From the NCBI GenBank assembly GCA_947259985.1, contig CAMYOJ010000033.1:1-64000 (forward strand): a stretch of 64,000 nucleotides of DNA. The letters run 5' to 3'. Under the pieces are notes generated by a model. The model did no database searches, had not been told where the DNA came from, and saw nothing but the letters and a program-made list of their open reading frames with translations. The DNA is from an uncultured Woeseiaceae bacterium. GTDB lineage: Bacteria > Pseudomonadota > Gammaproteobacteria > Steroidobacterales > Woeseiaceae. The position numbers and the translations under genes were made by a program. This document shows positions 31,330 to 42,213 of the stretch, in pieces (position 1 is the first letter of the stretch; each line of letters opens with the position of its first letter).

Positions 31330-31650
31330 TTATGCGTAGCGGGACTTATGCTTGTCCCTGGCATGATGATCGACCAGCTTCTCCTTGTACTTACGGACCC
31401 TGCGTTCCAGCTTGTCCACAAGTCCGTCTATGGCGGCGTACATGTCCTCTTCAGTATGGTCGCAGTAGATAGTGCCGCCATTCACCTTGGCGGTAGCCTC
31501 TGCCTTATGGCGCAGTTTCTCGACGGTCAGGATACATTGGACGTCAGACACGAGGTCGAAGTGCCGGGCAATCTTCTCGATTTTTGACCCGACGTAAGTT
31601 CTCAGGGATTCGGTAACTTCGATGTGATGGCCTGAAACGTTCAATTGCAT
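31330..31650 (-). CDS. hpf: Ribosome hibernation promoting factor (short form)
   Basis: A 106-residue ribosome-associated factor. It starts MQLNVSGHHIEVTESLR and contains the family's beta-alpha-beta core through DMYAAIDGLVDKLERRVRKYKEK. A basic tail ends in HARDKHKSRYA. Short HPF binds 30S at the mRNA/tRNA channel during stationary phase. A GGAGA site precedes ATG 31650. It is placed between rpoN and ptsN, as in many gammaproteobacteria. Confidence 0.95.
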   Translation of the reverse strand: MQLNVSGHHIEVTESLRTYVGSKIEKIARHFDLVSDVQCILTVEKLRHKAEATAKVNGGTIYCDHTEEDMYAAIDGLVDKLERRVRKYKEKLVDHHARDKHKSRYA

Positions 31651-31687
31651 AGTTGTCTCCCAATAGTGGTGCTTCCTTTCCTGCCTT

Positions 31688-33082
31688 CTATCGCGTCTCG
31701 CGAGTCCTGCGCTCGCTGGACGACGGTATATTCATGGCTTCACGGTACTTCGCGACAGTCCGTCTCGCAACCGATATGCCTTCTTCCTTGAGTAAGTTCG
31801 TGATCTTGCTGTCGCTGAGTGGTTTCTTCGGGTCTTCGGCCCCAATCAGCTTGCGAATTTTCGCGCGGACCGAGGTCGACGACTGGTCTTCGCCGTTCGC
31901 CGACGTCAGGTGGCTCGAGAAGAAATACTTGAACTCGAAGACGCCGCGCGGCGTGTGCATGTATTTGTTGGTAGTTACACGCGAAATCGTTGACTCGTGC
32001 ATGCCGATCTCGTCAGCGATGTCGCGAAGCACCATCGGCTTCATGGCCTCGTCGCCATGTTCGAGGAATTCTGTCTGTCGCGCGACGATGCTGCTCGCGA
32101 CCTTGAGGAGCGTTTCGTTGCGTATTTCGAGGCTGCGAATCAACCAGCGTGCCTCCTGCAACTGCGATTTGAGAACGGCATGTTCGCCGCTGCCTCTTAG
32201 TAGTTTAGCGTATTGTTGGTTCACTGACAGCCGCGGTACGCCAGTAGGGCTGATTTCGACCTGCCAACGCTTGTCGATCTTGCGAACGAACACGTCCGGG
32301 ATGACGTATTCGGCCGCGGCAGGGCTGACGGCCAGGCCCGGTTTTGGGTTGCAGCCCCGTACCAGGGCGAGCGCCTCGTGCAGGTCGTCCTCGCTGGTGC
32401 ACAGGCCGCGCCGTAATTCGCCATAATCCCTGTTAGCGACAAGGTCAAGATGATCGCCGGCGATGTCGATTGCCAGCTGCAAGCCCGGGGTTTTCCAGTC
32501 GAGCTGGCTGAGCTGCATTATCAGGCATTCGGAAATCGAGCGGGCACCGACACCCACGGGGTCGAGGCGCTGAACCTTGGTCAACGTGCGCTCGACTTCG
32601 GACTCCTGGACCTCGGGCTGTTCGTCCAGGCTCGCCAGGATTTCGTCCATGTCGGCCGTCAGGTAGCCGTCATCGTTGATCGAATCGACCAGCGCTTCAC
32701 CGATGATTACCTCGCGTGGCGAAAAATGCTCCATCTCGAGTTGCCAGAGCAGGTGTTCGCGCAGGGTTTGTCCCGATTCGTCCGCGAATTCGGTGATCGG
32801 CCGACCTTCGCCGTTCCAGCCACCGTCCTGGCTTCGTTCCGCGGCCCGCGTTTGCCACATGTCGTCGGCCTTGATGGCCTCGACCTCGGCCGTTGTTTCG
32901 GCATTGGTCTGCGGAAGATCTGGCAGATCCTCCATTTCCAGCATAATGTTTTCTTCGAGGGCTTCCTGGATCTGGGCGTTCAGGTCGAGTATCGGCAACT
33001 GCAGGAGGCGGATCGCCTGCTGCAATTGCGGCGTCATCGTCAGCGTTTGACCGAGTTTAAGCTGCAGCGATGGTTTTAACAT
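31688..33082 (-). CDS. rpoN: RNA polymerase sigma-54 factor
   Basis: A 464-residue sigma-54. The N-terminal activator region is Gln/Leu-rich (LQLKLGQTLTMTPQLQQAIRLLQL), the acidic region II spans about residues 50-110, and the core-binding domain is central. The helix-turn-helix MHESTISRVTTNKYMHTPRG is near residue 375. The RpoN box ARRTVAKYREAMNIPSS lies near the C-terminus and reads the -24 element. It lies 62 bases after lptB and 37 before hpf. Confidence 0.97.
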   Translation of the reverse strand: MLKPSLQLKLGQTLTMTPQLQQAIRLLQLPILDLNAQIQEALEENIMLEMEDLPDLPQTNAETTAEVEAIKADDMWQTRAAERSQDGGWNGEGRPITEFADESGQTLREHLLWQLEMEHFSPREVIIGEALVDSINDDGYLTADMDEILASLDEQPEVQESEVERTLTKVQRLDPVGVGARSISECLIMQLSQLDWKTPGLQLAIDIAGDHLDLVANRDYGELRRGLCTSEDDLHEALALVRGCNPKPGLAVSPAAAEYVIPDVFVRKIDKRWQVEISPTGVPRLSVNQQYAKLLRGSGEHAVLKSQLQEARWLIRSLEIRNETLLKVASSIVARQTEFLEHGDEAMKPMVLRDIADEIGMHESTISRVTTNKYMHTPRGVFEFKYFFSSHLTSANGEDQSSTSVRAKIRKLIGAEDPKKPLSDSKITNLLKEEGISVARRTVAKYREAMNIPSSSERRTRETR

Positions 33083-33144
33083 GAACGACTATTACTCTAT
33101 GGGCGATTCGTGCCGGTGCAAGGGGCCGGAAGTACGAGTTTGCC

Positions 33145-33870
33145 TCAGAGTTTGAACTCCTGTCCGAGATACACTTCTCGTACGTGCTGATTTTCAAGTA
33201 TTTCCTCGGGCGAGCCCGCAGCTATGAGGCTACCGTCACTCAGTATATAGGCATGGCCACAGATTCCGAGTGTTTCACGCACATTATGGTCAGTTATGAG
33301 CACGCCGATGTCACGCTCGCACAAATGCCGGATAATGCGCTGGATATCCAGCACCGAAATAGGGTCGACACCGGCAAATGGCTCGTCCAGCAGGACGAAC
33401 AGCGGATTGGCTGCCAGTGCCCGCGCGATCTCCACTCGTCGACGTTCTCCTCCCGAGAGACTGATGCCAAGGCTTGAGCGCACATGGCCGACATGCAGCT
33501 CGTCGAGCAGGTTCTCCAGTTCCTGCTCGCGGCCTGCGCGGTCGAGGTCGTCCCGATTTTCAAGGATTGCGAGGATATTCTGCTCCACAGTGAGCTTGCG
33601 GAATATGGATGCCTCCTGCGGCAGATAGCCCAGCCCCAGCTTGGCACGACGGTGCATGGGCTTGGCAGTCAGGTCCTTGCCGTCGAGCAGTATCTTGCCG
33701 CTGTCAGCCGTAATCAGGCCAACGATCATGTAAAAAGCCGTGGTCTTGCCGGCACCGTTGGGGCCCAGCAGGCCCACAACCTCGCCGCTCTTGATTTCCA
33801 GCGAAATACCTTTTACGACCTTCCGCAGCTTGTAGCTCTTGGAAATATCCTGAACGCTGAGGATGCTCAT
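33145..33870 (-). CDS. lptB: LPS export ABC transporter ATP-binding protein
   Basis: A 241-residue ABC ATPase powering LptFG extraction of lipopolysaccharide. Walker [17 protein letters not shown] (about residue 37), Q-loop YLPQEASIF (about 84), signature [16 protein letters not shown] (about 139), Walker [13 protein letters not shown] (about 158) and the H-loop DHNV. Its ATG overlaps the lptA stop by 4 bases. Confidence 0.97.
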   Translation of the reverse strand: MSILSVQDISKSYKLRKVVKGISLEIKSGEVVGLLGPNGAGKTTAFYMIVGLITADSGKILLDGKDLTAKPMHRRAKLGLGYLPQEASIFRKLTVEQNILAILENRDDLDRAGREQELENLLDELHVGHVRSSLGISLSGGERRRVEIARALAANPLFVLLDEPFAGVDPISVLDIQRIIRHLCERDIGVLITDHNVRETLGICGHAYILSDGSLIAAGSPEEILENQHVREVYLGQEFKL

Positions 33871-34484
33871 TCGCTGCCGTCTTCGTCCTCGGTCTCTTCT
33901 TCGGGTTCAGCGGGCGTGTAGGTAATGCGGACGCGTCCATCATCCGACCCCGATGACTCCGCGTTGACGCGTTGCTCCTTGATGTCGTACGCGAGAAAGT
34001 TGGCTGAGATCTGGTTTCCGTTTTCAGTAATGGTCGCTTCCTCGGAAAACTCGATGATGCCGGTTTCGAGATTGTACTTGAGCTTGCCGGCCTCGGCGTA
34101 GGTCGGTTTATCGCTGCCCTGCCGGGTCAGTTCAAAGGTCGCCGGGCTCCCCTCAACTACTGCGAGCGTAAGCTGGTGGTTGAGGAATTGCAGATCCGCA
34201 GAATCGCACTCGATGTGGCCGTTTTCAACGTCGATGATCACGCTGCCCGTGAATTTCCAGACGCTGTCCTCAAAATCCAGCTTGCTGGCCAGGCCCTCGT
34301 CGGCCTCGATGCCGATGTTGCCCTGCGACAGGCGCAAACCCTTGAACCTGAGCATCGACTTCTTGCCGTCATAGTCCGTCGAATCGGCGTCGAGCGAGAT
34401 TGGCAGGCGCAGGTCGGTCAGTTGTGCCGCGGCCAGGCCGGGCAGCAAGAGCAGAATTATTTGAATGAATATGCGTATTTTCAT
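33867..34484 (-). CDS. lptA: Lipopolysaccharide transport periplasmic protein LptA
   Basis: A 205-residue periplasmic bridge protein. A signal peptide ([20 protein letters not shown]) is followed by the OstA/LptA beta-jellyroll beginning at [16 protein letters not shown]. An acidic C-terminal tail ([12 protein letters not shown]) is unusual but may be disordered. It sits between lptC (9-base gap) and lptB (4-base overlap). Confidence 0.93.
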   Translation of the reverse strand: MKIRIFIQIILLLLPGLAAAQLTDLRLPISLDADSTDYDGKKSMLRFKGLRLSQGNIGIEADEGLASKLDFEDSVWKFTGSVIIDVENGHIECDSADLQFLNHQLTLAVVEGSPATFELTRQGSDKPTYAEAGKLKYNLETGIIEFSEEATITENGNQISANFLAYDIKEQRVNAESSGSDDGRVRITYTPAEPEEETEDEDGSE

Positions 34485-34493
34485 CGAGCGTGA

Positions 34494-35054
34494 TCAGGGC
34501 GCAAATTTGCCGCTGACGTTGGACAGGAGTTCCACTTGATTCGTATCGAGAGATGCTAGCATGCCCGTCGCGGTAAGGCTGCGCGCGCCGATACGAATCT
34601 GGACGCGCTGATCCGTTTCGGCGAGATATTTCTCGGGATCGAGCTCCAGATACTGCGTTCGAATTTCGGTGTCATGATCGGCAAAGCCGCGGGAACTGAC
34701 CGCGCGCACGTGACCGCGCAAGGTCACGCGCGGACTGTTCTCGCTCAAGGTGGCTTCATCGGCATTGACGATCCACGGGACATTACTATCGGGCGAATAG
34801 CGTATGCGCACGTCGGTAAATTCGATGCGCTTGTCCGAGCGCTGCTCGGCCCTGTCCGCCTCGATTTCATACAACAGGTCGCCGTTTTCGCCAGTGCCGA
34901 GGATGCGGGCCGATTTCAGGTAATAACCCGTGTAAGCCGTATCAATGGGCGGCTCGTCAGTGTCGGCATCATCGCCTGGGCGCGCCAGATACCAGCTGCC
35001 GATCGCGCCTGCCGTCAGCATGGCGAGTAGCGCGAAGTTCCTGGGGCTTATCAC
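34494..35054 (-). CDS. lptC: LPS export ABC transporter periplasmic protein LptC
   Basis: A 186-residue bitopic protein. One N-terminal membrane helix (about residues 6-20) precedes the LptC jellyroll with GYYLKSARILGTGENGDLLYEI. The start is GTG 35054, which overlaps the kdsC stop (GTGA). The longer open frame upstream lies inside kdsC and has no match. Confidence 0.93.
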   Translation of the reverse strand: MISPRNFALLAMLTAGAIGSWYLARPGDDADTDEPPIDTAYTGYYLKSARILGTGENGDLLYEIEADRAEQRSDKRIEFTDVRIRYSPDSNVPWIVNADEATLSENSPRVTLRGHVRAVSSRGFADHDTEIRTQYLELDPEKYLAETDQRVQIRIGARSLTATGMLASLDTNQVELLSNVSGKFAP

Positions 35055-35545
35055 GTCTTCCCGCCTCGGGCCGCGAGCAGCATATCGCAGATCTCTCGCA
35101 CAGCACCCGCGCCGCCGGATGCTCGCGTCGTAAGATCGCATTTTTGCAGCAACTGCGGCGTTGCGTTGGCGACAGCAATGGAAACGCCGGCGTATTCGAG
35201 TGCAGCCAGGTCCGGGATGTCGTCACCGACAAAGGCGCACTCGGCCGGCGTGATGCCGAGCTCTGCGATGATATCTTCCAGTGCCGCCACCTTGTCTTTG
35301 CAGGCCAGTACGACGAATGGAACGCCCAGTTCCTTCATGCGGTGCTCGACGGCGCCCGAAGCCCGCCCGCTGATCACGGCTACGGATACGCCCGCGTCGA
35401 TGAGTTGGCGGACACCAAAGCCATCCTGCGTGTTGAAGGCCTTGCTTTCGATTCCGTCTTCGGACAGGTAGAAGCGACCATCGGTAAATACGCCATCGAC
35501 GTCGAATGCGACCAGTCTGACCTGCGCCAGCCTTGCGGCACTCAT
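35051..35545 (-). CDS. kdsC: 3-deoxy-D-manno-octulosonate 8-phosphate phosphatase
   Basis: A 164-residue HAD phosphatase releasing Kdo from Kdo-8-P. The catalytic motif AFDVDGVFTDG is near residue 13, the substrate loop AFNTQDGFGVR near 36, motif II VAVISGRAS and motif IV FVGDDIPD near 107. It lacks the N-terminal extension of the E. coli enzyme but retains the core. Overlaps kdsD by 4 bases and lptC by 4. Confidence 0.96.
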   Translation of the reverse strand: MSAARLAQVRLVAFDVDGVFTDGRFYLSEDGIESKAFNTQDGFGVRQLIDAGVSVAVISGRASGAVEHRMKELGVPFVVLACKDKVAALEDIIAELGITPAECAFVGDDIPDLAALEYAGVSIAVANATPQLLQKCDLTTRASGGAGAVREICDMLLAARGGKT

Positions 35546-36525
35546 AGCAGGCCCTCACGAAACAGGTCGTGAATATTGAGCGCGCCGATCAGCGATCCAT
35601 CGTCGTCGGCAACCAGCAACGAGGTGATCTTGTTTTCCTCGAGCACGTGTAAGGCCTCTGCCGCCAGAACATTGGCGCTCGTCGTAATGCAGTTGGCGTG
35701 CATGACGTCACGGATGATCGTCGAGCGCACATCCGCGCCCGCATCGAGCGTACGACGCAAATCACCGTCCGTGTATATGCCGAGTATGCGGTCGTTCGCG
35801 TCGACGATCGCCGTCATGCCGAGGCCCTTGTCGGTCATTTCGAGGAGTGCATCCCTGAGCGTCACGTCGGCGGTCACGGCGGGGATCCTGTCGCCAATGC
35901 GCATGACGTCCGCAACGCGCAGCAACAGGCGCTTTCCGAGCGCGCCGCTCGGGTGCGACCGGGCGAAATCCTCGGCCGTGAATCCGCGCTTCTTGAGGAG
36001 CGCCACAGCCAGGGCGTCGCCCATCGCAAGCGTCGCCGTGGTGCTCGCCGTTGGAGCGAGATTGAGCGGGCAGGCCTCTTCGGAAACGCTGATGTCAAGG
36101 TGGGCGTCAGCAGCCTCCGCCATCGTGGACTTCGGGTTTCCGGTCATCGAAATCAGGCGGGCGCCCATGCGTTTGACCATGGGCAGGATCGTGACGACCT
36201 CCTCGGTCTCGCCCGAATAGGAGATCGCAAGCAGCAGGTCGTTCTTCGTGATCATGCCGAGATCGCCGTGGCTGGCTTCGGCCGGATGCATGAAAAAAGC
36301 CGGCGTGCCGGTGGACGCCAGTGTCGCGGCGATCTTGTTGCTTACATGGCCTGATTTGCCCATACCTGTGACGACGATGCGTCCCGGCGTGTCCATGCAC
36401 AGCTGGCAGGCCGTCGTGAAGTTCTCGCCCAGGCGGCTCTTGAGCCTATCGACCGCGCGGGACTCGATATCCAGCACATCGGCTGCCAGTGCGAGCAGGT
36501 CTTTGTTGGTCAGCGTGTCAGCCAA
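35542..36525 (-). CDS. kdsD: Arabinose-5-phosphate isomerase
   Basis: A 327-residue isomerase feeding Kdo synthesis. The SIS domain (about residues 35-180) contains VTGMGKSGHVSNKIAATLASTGTPAFF and HPAEASHGDLGM (quoted in part). Two CBS domains follow (about 200-325). The start is TTG 36525, the first in-frame start consistent with family length (E. coli 328). First gene of the kdsD-kdsC-lptC-lptA-lptB run, whose products all serve LPS assembly. Confidence 0.95.
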   Translation of the reverse strand: MADTLTNKDLLALAADVLDIESRAVDRLKSRLGENFTTACQLCMDTPGRIVVTGMGKSGHVSNKIAATLASTGTPAFFMHPAEASHGDLGMITKNDLLLAISYSGETEEVVTILPMVKRMGARLISMTGNPKSTMAEAADAHLDISVSEEACPLNLAPTASTTATLAMGDALAVALLKKRGFTAEDFARSHPSGALGKRLLLRVADVMRIGDRIPAVTADVTLRDALLEMTDKGLGMTAIVDANDRILGIYTDGDLRRTLDAGADVRSTIIRDVMHANCITTSANVLAAEALHVLEENKITSLLVADDDGSLIGALNIHDLFREGLL

Positions 36526-36558
36526 GCGCGGCCCCGGGGGAATGGTCCAGCTGTCATT

Positions 36559-37524
36559 CTATATGTTTTGCATCACGACGTAGATGTCGTAGGCCACATA
36601 GGCAGTGAGCAGTGCCAGGCCCTCGGTACGGGACAACCTGGCCTTGCCGTCGTAGTCGTAGGTCATTGCGAATAGCACGAGCGTGAATGCGACCATGACA
36701 AATATGTGCAGCGACAGGACGCTCGGCGCGAGCGCGGAGGGGTGGATCGCGGCGGCGACACCGATTACGGCGAGCAGGTTGAAGATGTTGGAGCCGACGA
36801 TATTGCCGATCGCGAGGCCATATTCGCCTTTCAATGCGCTGGCCAGCGACACTGCGAGTTCCGGCAGACTCGTGCCGAAAGCCACGATGGTGATGCCGAT
36901 AACGACTTCGCTGATGCCCATTCTCTTGGCAATACCGATCGAGCCGTCGACAAGCAGCTCGGCGCCAATGAGCAGTGTGCCCAGGCCGATGATCAGCCAC
37001 ACAACGGCCATGACCATGCTGACGTCGGTCGGGATCTCGGCGTCGTAGTCCATTGCAATAGGGTCGTTGGCGGCCGAGCGTACGCCGAGGCGCGCCAGCC
37101 AGATCATGACGATCACGAGCCCGGTGAGCATGACAAAGCCGTCGATACGGCTCAGGTAGGTATCGAGGAAAAGCGATACCGTGAGCAGCGACACAGCCAG
37201 CAATGCGGGCATTTCGCGCCTGAGTGTCGCCGATTCGAGCGCGATGGGCCGAATCAATGCCGTCAAGCCCAGGACCAGACCAATATTGACGATATTCGAG
37301 CCAATGGCGTTGCCGAACGCGAGACCGGGCTCTTTCTGCAGGGCCGCAACGATCGAAACGAGGATTTCGGGCGCTGAGGTCGCGAATGCAACGATCGTGA
37401 GGCCAATGAGCAGGGGCGCGATGCCGAGGTTACGCGCACTCGCGGCGGCGCCATGGACAAAGCGATCAGCGCCCCACATCAGCAGGGCGAGGCCCGCGAT
37501 GATTGAAAGAATATTGCCGAGCAT
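36559..37524 (-). CDS. Calcium/sodium antiporter of the CaCA family
   Basis: A 321-residue membrane protein of about ten helices made of two inverted halves. Each half carries the alpha repeat with cation-binding acidic residues: TIVAFATSAPEILVS (about residue 46) and TIVAFGTSLPELAVS (about 213), each followed by GNxxGSNIxN. It lies upstream of kdsD, as yrbG does in E. coli, and is divergent from ibaG. Confidence 0.94.
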   Translation of the reverse strand: MLGNILSIIAGLALLMWGADRFVHGAAASARNLGIAPLLIGLTIVAFATSAPEILVSIVAALQKEPGLAFGNAIGSNIVNIGLVLGLTALIRPIALESATLRREMPALLAVSLLTVSLFLDTYLSRIDGFVMLTGLVIVMIWLARLGVRSAANDPIAMDYDAEIPTDVSMVMAVVWLIIGLGTLLIGAELLVDGSIGIAKRMGISEVVIGITIVAFGTSLPELAVSLASALKGEYGLAIGNIVGSNIFNLLAVIGVAAAIHPSALAPSVLSLHIFVMVAFTLVLFAMTYDYDGKARLSRTEGLALLTAYVAYDIYVVMQNI

Positions 37525-37640
37525 AAGGAGAAGATGTAAACGATTGACCGCCGATGATACACAATCACGGTCCGGCGGTGTGCTGGCGCGTGGTTTGCGG
37601 TTACACTTCGCGCCCCGCGGCGAAAATGTGCATAGACATA

Positions 37641-39150
<1,510 letters not shown>

Positions 39151-39153
39151 TGG

Positions 39154-40227
39154 CTACAGCGGCTCGTCGCCGCGCTCGCCCGCGGTGACCGTCGTAGTGA
39201 AACGCTGACCTTCGCGAATACCCGTTATTTCGACCTTGTTGCCGGGGGCGGTGCTCGCCGATATCAGCAGCGCCTGCCGCTTCGAGTAAACAGGCTCACC
39301 ATTCATCTCGAGGATGACGTCGCCCCGCCTGAGGTCGGCGAGCGCGGCAGGCCCGTTCTCGTAAACCTCGACGAGCAGTATGCCGGCGCTGTTCTCGATG
39401 CCCAGTGCAATGCGTTCCGCATTCGTCAGGTCGTCGGGAAGCAGTCCCATGTAGCCGCGGACCACGCGGCCGTTAAGCTTGATCTGTTCGACAACGCCTC
39501 GCACCAGGTCCACGGGGATGGCAAAGCCTATACCCTCTGTTCCAGAATCATTCGCGAGGACCGCCGTATTGATGCCGACCAGCTCGCCGCGGCTGTTGAC
39601 CAGGGCGCCGCCGGAGTTGCCGGCGTTGATCGCGGCATCCGTCTGGATGTAGTTCTCGAACGTGACGAGCTCGAGCTGGCCGCGACCCGTGGCGCTGACG
39701 ATTCCCTGGGTCACCGAGGTCGTCAGGCCGTAAGGGTTGCCTATCGCCAGCACGACGTCGCCAATGCGAAGTTGCGCCGAACTGCCGAGGCGAATCGAAG
39801 GCAGGGCGCCGACATTGAGGCGCAGCAGTGCGAGGTCGGTCTCCTTGTCGACGCCGACGATCTCGGGCTCGGTAAAACGCCCGTCGCTGAGCTGCACGCG
39901 GATCTCGGTGGCGCCCATGACAACGTGGTAGTTAGTGACCACGAGGCCCTCGGGGTCGATGACGACGCCCGAGGCGAAGCTCGAGTCGACGCGAAATCGC
40001 GTGCGTGCGGTGGGCGCCGTGCTGTCCTGGATCAGCCGCTTGGTGTAGATATTGACGACCGAGCCAGCGCTCAGATCGACCGCATCCGCATAGCTTGCAG
40101 GGCCTTCAGCGCCGCCGCCCACGCCCGGCATCAGATCGGGTCGCACGAGCACGACGAGAAAGGCTACGGCAAGGCCGACGACGACAGACTGCAGCAAGAA
40201 CACAAGAATTGATTTCAACTCAGCCAC
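39154..40227 (-). CDS. degS: DegS-type membrane-anchored serine protease
   Basis: A 357-residue periplasmic protease. The start at GTG 40227 gives one N-terminal membrane anchor (SILVFLLQSVVVGLAVAFLVVLV). Trypsin-fold residues are His in TNYHVVMGA, Asp in DKETDLALLRL and Ser in NAGNSGGALV. One PDZ domain follows (about residues 260-350). A single PDZ plus an anchor is the DegS layout; DegS starts sigma-E activation by cleaving RseA. Whether this copy does so here is inferred. Confidence 0.93.
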   Translation of the reverse strand: MAELKSILVFLLQSVVVGLAVAFLVVLVRPDLMPGVGGGAEGPASYADAVDLSAGSVVNIYTKRLIQDSTAPTARTRFRVDSSFASGVVIDPEGLVVTNYHVVMGATEIRVQLSDGRFTEPEIVGVDKETDLALLRLNVGALPSIRLGSSAQLRIGDVVLAIGNPYGLTTSVTQGIVSATGRGQLELVTFENYIQTDAAINAGNSGGALVNSRGELVGINTAVLANDSGTEGIGFAIPVDLVRGVVEQIKLNGRVVRGYMGLLPDDLTNAERIALGIENSAGILLVEVYENGPAALADLRRGDVILEMNGEPVYSKRQALLISASTAPGNKVEITGIREGQRFTTTVTAGERGDEPL

Positions 40228-40284
40228 ACGGAATTCCGCCAATCTGTTTGTGGTAGCACCTAGCCAATTTCGCTTGGCCCCGTG

Positions 40285-40290
40285 TATAAT
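40285..40290 (+). promoter_or_regulatory. Possible -10 element for petABC
   Basis: A perfect TATAAT lies 143 bases before the petA ATG in the 206-base degS-petA divergent region. TG directly precedes it. No good -35 hexamer is seen at the usual spacing, so the call is tentative. Confidence 0.35.
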
Positions 40291-40433
40291 GCGGCGTGGT
40301 TCCGCACCTTGACCCGGGGTACCCGTCATCCTGACGGCAAACCGGGCCTGCTGCAAATCTACCAGTATCGAAACTAAAGCCAAAAAAAGCGCTGTAGAAG
40401 AGGCCGTCACAGAACGGCGTATGGGAGTGCCTG

Positions 40434-41021
40434 ATGACCGAAGACGACCTTGATCGCAATAGGCGTCATTTTCTTACCGTTGCAACCCTTGTGACCGGGG
40501 CCGCCGGCGTCGGCGCGGTTGCGATACCGTTTCTCTCGTCGCTGAATCCCAGCGCCCGTGCGCAAGCGCTCGGCGCGCCCGTAGAAGTGCCGCTGGGTTC
40601 GATACAGCCGGGTGAAATGGTCCGCGTACTGTGGCGTGGCAAGCTCGTGTTCGTGCTGCGCCGTGACGAGAATATGCTCGCCAGTCTGCCGGACGTCACC
40701 GACGAATTGCGCGATCCAAACTCAGAAGTCGTCGAGCAACAGCCAGACTACGCGGCCAACGAGACTCGTTCGGTCAAACCCGAGTACCTCGTGGTCGAGG
40801 GTTCCTGCACGCACCTCGGCTGCGCGCCGCTGGAGGATTTCGACGTGCGGCCCGCAGAGGGCTGGGGCGGCGGGTTCTTCTGTCCCTGTCACGGCTCCAA
40901 GTTCGACCTGGCCGGACGCGTTTATAAAGGCGTACCGGCGCCCACCAACCTGCGGATACCACCGCACCGATTTGTCAGGGATGACCTGATATTAATCGGT
41001 CAGGATACGGGAGCGGCGTAA
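40434..41021 (+). CDS. petA: Ubiquinol-cytochrome c reductase iron-sulfur subunit
   Basis: A 195-residue Rieske protein of complex III. An N-terminal Tat-type signal-anchor ([14 protein letters not shown]...) tethers the domain to the membrane. The 2Fe-2S ligands lie in [11 protein letters not shown] (about residue 124) and [10 protein letters not shown] (about 148). The TAA overlaps the ATG of petB (TAATG). First gene of petABC. Confidence 0.97.
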   Translation: MTEDDLDRNRRHFLTVATLVTGAAGVGAVAIPFLSSLNPSARAQALGAPVEVPLGSIQPGEMVRVLWRGKLVFVLRRDENMLASLPDVTDELRDPNSEVVEQQPDYAANETRSVKPEYLVVEGSCTHLGCAPLEDFDVRPAEGWGGGFFCPCHGSKFDLAGRVYKGVPAPTNLRIPPHRFVRDDLILIGQDTGAA

Positions 41022-42213
41022 TGGCGAGGATCGAAGCAGAGGTCGGCAAACCCCAGGGCGGCTTCATGAAGTGGATAGACGATCGTTTTCCGTTCACGAA
41101 GACGATGGAATATCACGTCACGAAGTATTATGCCTCGAGTTATTGACGGGCATCTTCCTGACGATGAACTACAAACCGTCCGCCGCAGACGCGTTTGCGT
41201 CGGTCGAGTACATCATGCGCGACGTCGAGTGGGGCTGGCTCATTCGTTACATGCATTCGACGGGCGCGTCGTTCTTCTTCATCGTCGTATACCTGCACAT
41301 GTTTCGCGCGATGCTGTACGGCTCGTACAAGAAGCCGCGTGAACTGATCTGGCTCATTGGCATGCTGATCTTCCTGGTGCTCATGGCCGAGGCCTTCGCC
41401 GGTTACCTGCTGCCCTGGGGCCAGATGTCCTACTGGGGCGCACAGGTCATCATCTCGCTGTTCGGCGCGATACCGTGGGTCGGCGACGCGCTTGTCGAGA
41501 TCATTCGCGGCGACTACTCGATATCCGACATTACGCTGAATCGCTTCTTTGCATTGCACGTCATCCTCCTGCCGCTGGCGCTGATCGGCCTCGTTTTCGT
41601 ACACATCGTGGCGCTTCACGAGGTGGGATCGAACAACCCGGACGGTATCGATATAAAGGACCACAAGGATGAAACCGGCAAGCCGATCGACGGCGTGGCG
41701 TTTCACCCTTACCACACGTCGAAGGACCTTGTTGGCATCATCGTATTCCTGATGATCTTCAGCTCGGTCGTATTCTTCGCGCCTGACATGGGCGGTTATT
41801 TTCTCGAACACGCAAACTTCGAGCCGGCCAACCTGACCGCGACGCCCGAACACATCGCGCCGGTCTGGTACTTCACGCCGTTCTACGCGATCCTGCGAGC
41901 CGTGCCCGACAAGCTGTGGGGCTTCATCCTGTTCGGCCTGTCGGTACTGCTGCCCATATTCCTGCCGTGGCTGGACCGCTCGAGAGTCAGGTCGATTCGT
42001 TACCGCGGATGGATTTACAAGACGGCGCTGACCGTGTTCACGATTACGTTCCTGGTACTCGGATGGCTGGGCACCATGCCCGCGGAAGGGCTGTACGTCC
42101 TGATGGCACGCATCTTCTCGGTGATCTACTTCGCCTTCTTCCTGCTGATGCCGTACTACTCGGCCATAGACAAGACAAAGCCGGTGCCGGACAGGGTGGT
42201 CTACCATGGATAA
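41021..42213 (+). pseudogene. petB: Cytochrome b of complex III, broken by a short deletion in helix A
   Basis: ATG 41021 begins a normal cytochrome b N-terminus (MKWIDDRFPFTKTMEYHVTKYYAS) but runs into TGA at 41144-41146. The remainder is in another frame from 41140: LLTGIFLTMNYKPSA, then haem-b His residues in RYMHSTGA and HMFR, GYLLPWGQMSYWG, the PEWY-equivalent PVWYFTPFYAIL and all later helices to 42213. Compared with family members, about 19 residues of the first membrane helix (usual KNFNFWYFFGS...) are missing. A loss of 58 bases fits both spacing and frame. petA and petC are intact, and petC starts 8 bases inside the petB end. As written, no functional cytochrome b could be made. Confidence 0.88.

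Noticed and set aside
41071-41140. GTG start giving a 380-residue cytochrome b
   Set aside because: The residues before LLTGIFLTM in this frame match nothing. The true N-terminus is encoded from 41021 in another frame, so this start is an artefact of the deletion.
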